Below, one piece after another: positions 37,055 through 44,738 of a stretch of 64,000 nt of DNA (position 1 is the stretch's first letter; each line of letters opens with the position of its first letter). The notes below the pieces were generated by a model. That model was not told the origin of the DNA and did no database searches. It worked only from the letters and a program-made list of their open reading frames with translations. The position numbers and the translations under genes were made by a program. This stretch comes from Alphaproteobacteria bacterium (GTDB lineage: Bacteria > Pseudomonadota > Alphaproteobacteria > Caulobacterales > Maricaulaceae). The stretch spans positions 609,309-673,308 of the forward strand of contig WGOD01000001.1 in the NCBI GenBank assembly GCA_016124205.1, in the 5' to 3' direction.

Positions 37055-37984
37055 ATGGCTGCAAACATCGAAGATTTCGGGAGCCGGCAATATCTCCGTG
37101 AAGGAGAGCCGCAGCAGGAAAACCGCTCGCGTTTTTCCGTCTCCCGCGGCACCAAGGGCCAACAGCGCGACTATGATCTGCAATTCGCGATCGCCCGCGC
37201 CAACCGCGCGTTCGCCAATCTGAAGCTGTTCCGGGCGACGCATGGCTGGGCCTTCGACGCCCCGGCGGCGAACGCCGATCCGGCGAAGACGCCGAAAGGG
37301 ATCGAGCGCGCGGCCATCTATCCGGAAAGCCACGTCCTCCACTTCTCCATCCTCGCGGGCCTTGTCCTGTTCGAGGGTCTGGCGAATGCCTACTTCTTCT
37401 CGACCGGCTCGGACCTCGGCCTCCTCGGCGGCTGGCTGCAGGCGATCACGGTGTCCTTCACCAATGTCATCGCCAGCTTCTTCCTGATCGGCTTCCTGTG
37501 CCTTCGTCATCTGATGAACCCGAAGAAGCTGTGGTTCTTCGTGCCGGCCGCCATCGGCCTGCCGATCGCCATTGCTTTCATCGTGGTCCTGAACCTGGCC
37601 GCGGCGCACTACCGCGACCTGCTGGAACTGAACGCCGCAACGCTGGCGCTCGGCGGGGCGGACATTACGGGCGCCATCCTGGCCCCGCTGCCGCACATGT
37701 TCGAGAACCCGTTCGGCCTGCAGACGCTGGAAGCCTATCTCCTGCTCACGCTCGGCCTGACCTTCGCGGCGATCGCCGCCTTCAAGGGCCGCACCTTCGA
37801 CGACGCCCTGCCGGGCTATGGCGTGGTCCAGCGCAATGCCGAGAAGTCGGCGCGCGAGCTGAACCGCACGCTGAAGAAGGCCGCATCGGGCCGTCTGGCG
37901 ACGCCGGAACAGGTCGCAGAGGCCGAAGATCTCCTGATGGAGATGGCCAACGACCTCAGCGAACGGGAGCGGATCGGCCGCTGA
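37055..37984 (+). CDS. integral membrane protein of unknown function (4 TM)
   Basis: 309 residues. A cytoplasmic or periplasmic N-terminal ~90 residues contain charged helices (DYDLQFAIARANRAFANLKLF), followed by four membrane segments at about 100-120, 130-155, 165-190 and 230-248, then an amphipathic C-terminal helix rich in E and L (about 265-305). I recognise no family. It is followed 54 bp later on the same strand by a VWA-like protein gene, with which it probably functions. GAGGGGC lies before its ATG. Confidence 0.7.
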   Translation: MAANIEDFGSRQYLREGEPQQENRSRFSVSRGTKGQQRDYDLQFAIARANRAFANLKLFRATHGWAFDAPAANADPAKTPKGIERAAIYPESHVLHFSILAGLVLFEGLANAYFFSTGSDLGLLGGWLQAITVSFTNVIASFFLIGFLCLRHLMNPKKLWFFVPAAIGLPIAIAFIVVLNLAAAHYRDLLELNAATLALGGADITGAILAPLPHMFENPFGLQTLEAYLLLTLGLTFAAIAAFKGRTFDDALPGYGVVQRNAEKSARELNRTLKKAASGRLATPEQVAEAEDLLMEMANDLSERERIGR

Positions 37985-38038
37985 CGCGGCCATCCCAACC
38001 GTCTAGGCTGACGCCGCAGCGACCAAGGGGGGCCTGCC

Positions 38039-38851
38039 ATGTCGGGACGTGACGCACTCGGTATCTTCAACATCATCATCGTGCTCGGCATCCTGGGCGG
38101 GATCAGCTATCTCGCCATGTCGCTGCAGCCGGAAGAATACGATCGCGACACGCTGTGCGTCGTGGGCGTCACCCCGCCCCACCGCGTGGTGATCATCGAC
38201 AAGACCGACCTCTATTCGATGGATCAGGCTGAGGCGATTGCCGGCGTGATCCTGAACGAGCGCGACCGGCTGGGCGTCGGTGAACGTCTGTCGCTGTTCG
38301 AGCTGAACGAGAACGGCAATCTCTCCGACACGAACAATTTCTCGCTGTGCAATCCCGGCAGCGGCGAGCAGGTAAACCCGCTCTACCGCAATCCGGAGCG
38401 CATCCAGGCGCGCTATGAGGCGCTGTTCGCCGGGCCGCTGCAGACCGCTCTCTCCGACCTCGTCACGCCCAAGGACGCGCCGCAAAGCCCGATCCTCGAG
38501 GCGCTGGCCGGGCTGACGCACGAAGACAGCTTCGACCGGTCCGTGCCGGGGCGTCACATCGTCCTCGTCTCGGACATGCTGCAGAATTCGGAGATCTTCA
38601 CCGTCTATGGCCGCGGCCGCGGCTCGATTGAGGAGCGGCTGCCCGACCCCGTCGAGGTCGCCCAGGCGCTCGAGGCGCAGCATGGCGACGGTCTGATGGG
38701 CGTGACGCTCGAAATCCGCCTCATCCCCCGCGCCGGGTGGGAGGCCGACCAGGCCGGCCCGCTGCGCGACTACTGGGACCTCGTCTTCCGCCAACTCGGC
38801 GTCCGGGCCTACTGGAGCGAGCTGCCGGGCGGTGGCGGGGCGGTGGGTTAG
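38039..38851 (+). CDS. single-pass protein with von Willebrand A-like fold
   Basis: 270 residues. An N-terminal membrane segment (about 8-27) is followed by a Rossmann-like domain: RVVIIDKTDLYS opens like a VWA strand 1 with an acidic D-x-T-x-x-S MIDAS-like site (the canonical motif is D-x-S-x-S), a long helix, and RHIVLVSDMLQNS, the usual strand 4 'I-V-L-(L/V)-(S/T)-D-G/M' with its Asp. The C-terminal part is a helical extension. It probably sits on the outer face of the membrane beside the upstream 4-TM protein. The function is unknown. Its 3' end overlaps the convergent CPCC gene by 4 bp. Confidence 0.7.
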   Translation: MSGRDALGIFNIIIVLGILGGISYLAMSLQPEEYDRDTLCVVGVTPPHRVVIIDKTDLYSMDQAEAIAGVILNERDRLGVGERLSLFELNENGNLSDTNNFSLCNPGSGEQVNPLYRNPERIQARYEALFAGPLQTALSDLVTPKDAPQSPILEALAGLTHEDSFDRSVPGRHIVLVSDMLQNSEIFTVYGRGRGSIEERLPDPVEVAQALEAQHGDGLMGVTLEIRLIPRAGWEADQAGPLRDYWDLVFRQLGVRAYWSELPGGGGAVG

Positions 38852-39300
38852 TCGCCCAACTGGCGGCTGCGGCGGTATTCACGCTTTTCGTTCCGGATAA
38901 ATTCCTTCGTCTGCCTTGAGTAGGCGCGAATGTACCGGTCAAGTATTTGCCGAAACGTTCGCCGATCGAACGTTTCCTGGCCCTTCCTGATGCGCAAGAC
39001 ATAAGCGTGGAGCTGTCCGCGCTCCTCGGCGGGCTCGGCCAGCAGTTCTGCGTCCGCTGCATTAATCGCCAATCGAGCCAGGCCCGCCGAGTAGCCATGT
39101 TCTGCGAAGTTCGCTCTTGCCGCCGTCAGTGACAGTTGGCCATTGGGACCACCCATCACCACATCAGCATCGGCATCCGTCTGGCCGTCATCTTCCCAAT
39201 CGCACACCGGGCATATCTCGTATTGACCATGCGCTCCCAGTGTCGGGAAGCCGCAGCACGGACAATCGAGCAACCGTCGAGATCTGAACCAGCGAAGCAT
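38848..39300 (-). CDS. CPCC family cysteine-rich protein
   Basis: 150 residues. Near the N-terminus are the family's two metal-type pairs, CPCCGFPTL and YEICPVCDWEDD, then DADVVMGGPNGQLSLTAARANFAEHGYS, the typical CPCC (PF14206-type) layout of about 70 residues. The remaining ~75 residues form a charged helical extension not usual for the family. CPCC proteins are uncharacterised and common in Rhs/polymorphic-toxin and phage settings, so an immunity-like role is possible, though no toxin gene is adjacent. Confidence 0.85.
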   Translation of the reverse strand: MLRWFRSRRLLDCPCCGFPTLGAHGQYEICPVCDWEDDGQTDADADVVMGGPNGQLSLTAARANFAEHGYSAGLARLAINAADAELLAEPAEERGQLHAYVLRIRKGQETFDRRTFRQILDRYIRAYSRQTKEFIRNEKREYRRSRQLGD

Positions 39301-39328
39301 GTCCGGAGGTTAGCCCGGAACGTCACCC

Positions 39329-41032
39329 CTAAAAACTCCATACCACCCGGCCGATGACGGCGTCGTCGCCGTCGCCGGCGAGGCTTTCGCGGTATTCCAG
39401 CTCGAAATCGACGCGCTGGCGCGGGGCGGTATAGCGATCCTCGTCGAACCAGTAGCTGAACGACACGCCCGGCCCAGCCTCGAACCGCTCGCGCGTGGTG
39501 AAGCTGTCATCGGTCGCCTGCGCCACTGCGACGACATAGGGCGTCACCGCCCAGCGGTCGGCGATGCGGAAGCGGCGGCCCTGGCGGGCCGAGGCATAGG
39601 CGGAGAGGATTTCCGGGCTGTCGGGAATGTAGCTGACATCGGCGTAGAGCGCCGTGTAGTTCCAGCTGTCCCGCGACGGGTTCCAGTCATAGCCGTCCGT
39701 CCATCCGTATGAGGCGCGCAGGAGCCAGGCGTCGCGGGCGAGGTCGCCCCCGGCGATCAGGCGTTCGGCGCTGACATTGAAGTCGTGGTCCCGGAAGGGC
39801 CGCCAGCGCGCGCCCGCGCCGAATTGCAGCGTGTCCTCGTTGAGGTCGAACGTGCCCGGCTCGGTCGAGACATAGCCCCGCCCGTAGATGGTGACGCCAC
39901 CGCCGAGATCGCGCAGCGCATCCGGCCGCCAGCCCGCTTCCGCGCCGATCTGGGTTTCCGACGCCCCCTGCTGCAGCGGGTTCGGGATGGCTTGTTCCGA
40001 GCGGTAGCCGGCAAAGGCATAGCCATAGGTCGAGCGTTCCAGCTGCTCGATCTCGCGGCGCAGGCGGTAGAGATGGGTTTCGTCCGCCTCACCCTGCCCC
40101 GCCCCATTGTCGATGGCGGCGCGGAAGGCCCCGGCGGCGCCCTGGCGGTCGCCCGCGGCGATCAGCGCATAGCCCAGATCCTCGCGGACCTCGTTGCGGC
40201 TCGGGTCCAGGCGAAGCGCGCGGCGGAAGAGCTCCGCGGCACGGGCGTCCTGCCCGCCCCGGCGCGCGGCATAGGCGGCGGAGAGGACGATGGTCACATT
40301 GTCCGGATCGCCGGCCAGCGCGGCATCGAAGGCGCGGCGCGCCTCGACCGGGCGGTCGAGGCGGTCATAGAGCAGGCCGAGCTCGTACTGGCGGTAGGGC
40401 GCGTCCTCGATTGCGACGGCGCGCTCCCAGTAGAGGGCGGCGGCATCGGGCTGGGCCTCGGCCATCGAGCGCGCCTTCTCCTCGAAATAGAGGGCAAGCG
40501 GCGCGTCGTTGAGGTCGTTCGGATCGATCGCGTTGAGGCGGGCCATCGCCTGACCGGGGCGGTTGTCGAGACGCGCAGCGCGGGCGGCCATCAACCGGTC
40601 GCTGGCGAGACCGGACAGGCGCGCGGCCGCTTCCCAGCCAATGAGGGCGCGGGTCGTCTGCCCGGCGGCCTCTGACTGGTAGCCGAGCCCGCGCATGGCA
40701 TTCAGCGCCTGCGCCTCGGGCAGCTGGTCGCGGTAGGTGACGGCCTGCCAGTAGGCGTCGGCGGCGCGTTCGGATTGTCCTTCCTGGACCGCGCACTCGG
40801 CAGCGACCATCCAGTCGATTGCACTGCGGCTGGAATTGGCGACCGATTCCAGCATCGGCAGGGCTTCGCCGCACCGGTTCGAATTCGCCAGTTCCACGGC
40901 GCGGATGCGCAGGGCTTCCAACTCCGCCGGGTCGAGCTCCGCCCCGGCCGGCCAGGCGGCGAGGCCGAAGATCAACGCGGAGGTCGCGAGCAACAGACGG
41001 CGGTGACGGCGGGGTTTCAGCGTCTTGGACAT
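39329..41032 (-). CDS. nfrA: NfrA-like outer membrane TPR/beta-barrel protein (N4 adsorption protein A family)
   Basis: 567 residues. A signal peptide (LLLATSALIFGLAAWPAGA) is followed by ~280 residues of tetratricopeptide repeats (AELFRRALRLDPSRNEVREDLGYALIAAGDRQGAAGAF and similar) and a C-terminal beta-barrel-like region (GWTDGYDWNPSRDSWNYTALYADVSYIPDSP ... FELEYRESLAGDGDDAVIGRVVWSF) with an aromatic C-terminal residue. This matches bacteriophage N4 adsorption protein A, which exports a c-di-GMP-controlled surface polysaccharide in E. coli. It is shorter than the E. coli protein (about 990 residues). The ATG start overlaps the NfrB stop by one base (TGATG). Confidence 0.85.
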   Translation of the reverse strand: MSKTLKPRRHRRLLLATSALIFGLAAWPAGAELDPAELEALRIRAVELANSNRCGEALPMLESVANSSRSAIDWMVAAECAVQEGQSERAADAYWQAVTYRDQLPEAQALNAMRGLGYQSEAAGQTTRALIGWEAAARLSGLASDRLMAARAARLDNRPGQAMARLNAIDPNDLNDAPLALYFEEKARSMAEAQPDAAALYWERAVAIEDAPYRQYELGLLYDRLDRPVEARRAFDAALAGDPDNVTIVLSAAYAARRGGQDARAAELFRRALRLDPSRNEVREDLGYALIAAGDRQGAAGAFRAAIDNGAGQGEADETHLYRLRREIEQLERSTYGYAFAGYRSEQAIPNPLQQGASETQIGAEAGWRPDALRDLGGGVTIYGRGYVSTEPGTFDLNEDTLQFGAGARWRPFRDHDFNVSAERLIAGGDLARDAWLLRASYGWTDGYDWNPSRDSWNYTALYADVSYIPDSPEILSAYASARQGRRFRIADRWAVTPYVVAVAQATDDSFTTRERFEAGPGVSFSYWFDEDRYTAPRQRVDFELEYRESLAGDGDDAVIGRVVWSF

Positions 41033-43398
41033 CACGCGTCCTCCAGGATTTCCGGCTGCTTCGCGGCCACCTCGGCGAGATCGGCATCCTTAAGATAGCC
41101 GAGACGCGTGGCGACATGAACAAAGCCGAAGGGTGTTTTCGGTTGGGCGGCGTCGAGCGCGGCGATATCGACCGGACGCACGATGCGGTTCTGGCGCAGA
41201 TAGTCGCCGAGGCGTTCGCCGGTTGTGTAGATCCGGTCGAGGGCGGCCATCAGCTGGTCGTGGCTGAGCGCGCCGCGCCGGACGAGGAGATCGCCCGCAC
41301 GCGTCCACTGGCGGCGGATGTGCTTCCACACATTCGCGCTTTCCTCGCCCGCCAGCATCGTCATCTGCGACAGAACGCGGTCGGCGCGCAGATCGCTGTC
41401 CAGCTCGGCGCGGTTCCAGCCGAAGCGGATGCCGAAGGCGACGTCGCTCAAGGGCGCGAAGGCGAGCTTGATCGGCTTGCCGGCCGCCTTTTCCAGCATG
41501 GCGCGCTGGTCTTCGGTGATCGGCTCGGCGATGGCGACATGGATGGAGCCATTCTCCTTGCCATAGGGATAGGCCGTCAGCCGCGCGGCGAGCGCCTGCG
41601 GGATGCGCTTCAACAGGGCCGGCTCGGTCTTCAGCGGGTCGAGATCGATCCGCGGCAGGCCGGTCAGGTCGGAGAAGGCCGTCGCCAGCTCGTCCTCGGT
41701 CACGAGGGTATTGTCCAGAAGGGCGAGGCCCAGCGGGCGGTATTGACGGCGCTGCTCGGCCACGACGGCTTCCAGCTCCGCATCACCGACCATGCCCCAG
41801 GAGAGGAGGATGTCGCCCAGACGGCGGGCTTTGGCGGCGTTCGCCGCGCCGGCGGCCTGAAGTTCCTCCATCGAGGGATAGGCGTGGGCCGTCTTGTCCC
41901 AGGTCAGGCGCGTGCCGCTCATCGCGTGCCACACCCAGCGGCGCCCGGCCCGCCAGCAGGCCATGAAGCCGATATAGTTCGCGATCACCATCCGGACGGG
42001 CGCCAGGATGGCGTATTTCACGCCGTGCGCCGCGCCGGTGAAGATGACCCGGTGCAGGACGCGGTTCACCAGGAAGATGAAATTGATCTGCACGATCGTC
42101 CAAAGCCAGGAATTCGGGTCGATCAGCGGCGGCAATCCGCCCGTCGACGGCACCAGCGAGACCAGCGCGGCATAGAGCAGCCATTGGAAGACGATGGCAT
42201 AGGCCAGCATGCCCGTCGGCGCGGTCCAGATCGCCTTGCGGTCGCGGTAGAGGAAGTAGCGGTGGGCGGCGGGACCGACCCAGCCGAGCTGCTTCCAGCC
42301 CATGAAGGAAATGCCCAGCATCCAGCGCGATTTCTGGCGGATCGAGAACTTGGCCTTGTCGGGGAAGAATTCCCGGGTCGCGATCAGCTGGCGCTTGTAT
42401 TTCGTGACCATGCCCGGGCGGAAGCGCGCCTTGCGCTCGGCGACCGCCGTCTTCGCGCGGTAGCGCACGAATTCAGACTTGAAGCCGGCCTCATAGAGGC
42501 GCTGGCCGATATCATAGTCCTCGGTCAGGGAGTCCGTGTTGAAGGGCTGGTTGTCGCGCTCGTCGCACAGAAGCTGGATCGCGCGGCGGGAGAAGGCGCT
42601 CGCCACGCCGGCGGAGGGCACCTGGCCGGTCATGCTGGCACGCACGGGCAGGTCCTTGGTGTGCCATTCGGCAAACTCGTCCATGTAGTGGCAGGCCACG
42701 AGCGCGGTCCATTTGCGCGGCATGGACAGGACCGGCAGCTGCAGCATGTCGGCGCGGTCGAGATACGCATTCACCAGCTTGAAGGAGAGCGGATGGATCA
42801 CGTCCTCCGAGTCCTGCATCAGGATGGCGTCATACTTCTGGCCGCGCTCTTCCTCGACCTTGGTGATGTTGGCGATCACCCAATTGAGGCAGTCCGCCTT
42901 CGAGGTCGGGCCGGCATGGCCGACACTGGCGCGGATCACCTGGGGATACTGGCGCGCGACACGGTCGACCTCGGCAATCGTGTCCGGGTCATTCGGATAG
43001 GTGCCGACGAAGATGTCGTATTGCGCATAGTCCATCGTCTTCAGCGTGTGGACGAGCATGCGCGCGATGACGTCGCTTTCCTGCCAGGCCGGGACCATGA
43101 CGGCGAAGCGCTTCTGCGGCAGGGCGTGCAGCTTCTTCAGGCTGGGCACCTTGCGGAAGGGACGCGTGACCAGGCGCTGGGCACGGTAGATCCAGTAGTA
43201 GAGGTCGATGAAGGCGTCATCGATCGACGACAGGAAGATGGCGATGGCGGAATAGGCCGTCAGGCCCGACAGGATGGCCCAGTACAGGCGCACAGCCGCC
43301 CCCGCATCGGTGCGGAAATCGTCAGAACCGAGCCAGTCGCCGAACTGTCCGAGTTCAGCGAGGACCGGAGCCGCCGCGGATATGAGCTGGGCCGTCAT
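41032..43398 (-). CDS. nfrB: NfrB-like membrane glycosyltransferase with MshEN c-di-GMP-binding-type domains
   Basis: 788 residues. After two N-terminal membrane segments comes a GT2 domain (VMVPAWQESDVIARMLVHTL, a DSEDV/DSE metal site, then SLTEDYDIGQRLYEAGFK with the T-E-D motif and a Q-K-S-R-W-type W-x-x-G block), then a multi-TM segment. The C-terminal ~260 residues hold repeated MshEN motifs: RLGDILLSWGMVGDAELEAVVAEQ with RPLGLALLDNTLV (about 520-570), and RAGDLLVRRGALSHDQLMAAL with RLGDYLRQNRIV (about 699-750). MshEN binds c-di-GMP. NfrB in E. coli makes an N-acetylmannosamine-based glycan receptor for phage N4 and is switched by c-di-GMP. It lies between wecB and nfrA. Confidence 0.9.
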   Translation of the reverse strand: MTAQLISAAAPVLAELGQFGDWLGSDDFRTDAGAAVRLYWAILSGLTAYSAIAIFLSSIDDAFIDLYYWIYRAQRLVTRPFRKVPSLKKLHALPQKRFAVMVPAWQESDVIARMLVHTLKTMDYAQYDIFVGTYPNDPDTIAEVDRVARQYPQVIRASVGHAGPTSKADCLNWVIANITKVEEERGQKYDAILMQDSEDVIHPLSFKLVNAYLDRADMLQLPVLSMPRKWTALVACHYMDEFAEWHTKDLPVRASMTGQVPSAGVASAFSRRAIQLLCDERDNQPFNTDSLTEDYDIGQRLYEAGFKSEFVRYRAKTAVAERKARFRPGMVTKYKRQLIATREFFPDKAKFSIRQKSRWMLGISFMGWKQLGWVGPAAHRYFLYRDRKAIWTAPTGMLAYAIVFQWLLYAALVSLVPSTGGLPPLIDPNSWLWTIVQINFIFLVNRVLHRVIFTGAAHGVKYAILAPVRMVIANYIGFMACWRAGRRWVWHAMSGTRLTWDKTAHAYPSMEELQAAGAANAAKARRLGDILLSWGMVGDAELEAVVAEQRRQYRPLGLALLDNTLVTEDELATAFSDLTGLPRIDLDPLKTEPALLKRIPQALAARLTAYPYGKENGSIHVAIAEPITEDQRAMLEKAAGKPIKLAFAPLSDVAFGIRFGWNRAELDSDLRADRVLSQMTMLAGEESANVWKHIRRQWTRAGDLLVRRGALSHDQLMAALDRIYTTGERLGDYLRQNRIVRPVDIAALDAAQPKTPFGFVHVATRLGYLKDADLAEVAAKQPEILEDA

Positions 43399-43407
43399 GA
43401 TCGGGCC

Positions 43408-44580
43408 TCATGCCTTTGCCGGCGCGCCAACGCCAACAGGGTTAACAGCGGCAGCTGCATTTGCCGGATCGGCCAGCGAGACGCGGCAGAATTTCGCGAT
43501 CTCGCGGACGATGCGCTCGGAAGATTTCCCGTCGCCGAACGGATTGCCGGCCCGCATCATCGCGCGGCGGCGCGTCTCGTCGCCGAGAAGGCGGGACGCC
43601 TCCTGGACGATTTTCTCGCGGTCGGTGCCGACGAGTTTCGCGGTTCCTGCCTTCACGGCTTCCATGCGTTCGGTCCTTTCACGAAGAACGAGGACGGGAA
43701 CCCGGAAGCTGGGCGCTTCTTCCTGAACGCCACCTGAGTCAGACAGGACCAGGGTGCAATTCTTCAGCACGGCGATGAAATCGGGATAGGCGAGCGGTTC
43801 GATCACCTCGATCCGGTCTTCACCCGCCAGTTCCGCGGCCACCGTATCGCGCACGCGCGGATTGAGGTGGGCCGGCAGGATGAAGCGGGTATCGGGATAG
43901 GCGCTGCGCAGGGTGCGGATCGCCGAGCAGACATTGGCGACGCCCTCGCCCCAGTTCTCACGGCGGTGCGTGGTGACGAGCACGAGGCGTTCGCCGGGCT
44001 TCGCGCGGTTCAGGACGTCGGGAACCCGGTCCTGTTTCGCGATCTCGAGAACGGCATCAATGACCGTATTGCCGGTGACGAAGATCTTGCCGCGCGGAAT
44101 GCCTTCATTGCGGAGATTCTTCGCCGCATCGCGCGTCGGCGCGAAATTGAGGTCGGCGATCGGCGTGATCAGGCGGCGGAAGCCTTCTTCCGGGAAGGGG
44201 TTGGCGAAGTCGCCGCTGCGCAGCCCCGCCTCGACATGCGCCACCGGAACGCGGCTGAGATGCGCGGCGGCGGCCCCGGAAAAGGCGGAGGCCGTGTCGC
44301 CCTGCACAACCACCATGTCGGGTTTTGCGTCCGCGATCGCCGTGCCCAGCTCGCTGACGAGCGCGCCGGTGAGGCTGGTCAGGCTGGATCCATCCCAGTC
44401 GAGCGCCAGACGGCGGTCCGGGCGCAGCGCGAACATGTCCATGGCCTGGTCGGCCAGCGAGGTGTGCTGGCCGGTGGCAATCCACTCGACACAAACGTTC
44501 GGATGGGAAAGGGCGGCGGCGCGAACCGGCGCAAGCTTGATAACTTCCGGGCGGGTGCCCGCAACGAGAACGATCTTCAT
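43408..44580 (-). CDS. wecB: UDP-N-acetylglucosamine 2-epimerase
   Basis: 390 residues. It begins MKIVLVAGTRPEVIKLAPV, the signature of UDP-GlcNAc 2-epimerases, with EWIATGQHTSLADQAMDMF and AHVEAGLRSGDFANPFPEE as the nucleotide and catalytic blocks, and SDSGGVQEEAPSF and RTERMEAV. It converts UDP-GlcNAc to UDP-ManNAc. Placed 9 bp upstream of nfrB, it supplies the sugar nucleotide for the glycan made by NfrB. It is the first gene of the wecB - nfrB - nfrA unit. Confidence 0.95.
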   Translation of the reverse strand: MKIVLVAGTRPEVIKLAPVRAAALSHPNVCVEWIATGQHTSLADQAMDMFALRPDRRLALDWDGSSLTSLTGALVSELGTAIADAKPDMVVVQGDTASAFSGAAAAHLSRVPVAHVEAGLRSGDFANPFPEEGFRRLITPIADLNFAPTRDAAKNLRNEGIPRGKIFVTGNTVIDAVLEIAKQDRVPDVLNRAKPGERLVLVTTHRRENWGEGVANVCSAIRTLRSAYPDTRFILPAHLNPRVRDTVAAELAGEDRIEVIEPLAYPDFIAVLKNCTLVLSDSGGVQEEAPSFRVPVLVLRERTERMEAVKAGTAKLVGTDREKIVQEASRLLGDETRRRAMMRAGNPFGDGKSSERIVREIAKFCRVSLADPANAAAAVNPVGVGAPAKA

Positions 44581-44690
44581 AACTGCCCCCAGCAGCTGGT
44601 CCCTCTGGACCGTTGACGGGGTCAGTTCTCGTCAGCCGATGTGGAGGCAATGACGCCGCGGCATGGCAAATGAAAGATTAATATGGACAA

Positions 44691-44712
44691 GCCCGCCCCG
44701 ATTGGGGCGGGC
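44691..44712. terminator. G/C-rich hairpin between wecB and the M28 peptidase gene
   Basis: A 9-bp perfect stem (GCCCGCCCC and complement) with a GATT loop, 26 bp from the M28 peptidase stop codon. On the minus strand it is followed by TTGTCCATATTAA, without a clear T-run, so it is a moderate terminator for the peptidase gene. Confidence 0.5.
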
Positions 44713-44738
44713 CTGCCTTAAAGCCGCTTGATTTCGGC

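Noticed and set aside
40819..43737. 972-codon open frame on the plus strand opposite nfrB
   Set aside because: No recognisable domain, composition typical of antisense frames (high R, G, H, Q); the minus strand encodes a full glycosyltransferase with MshEN motifs.
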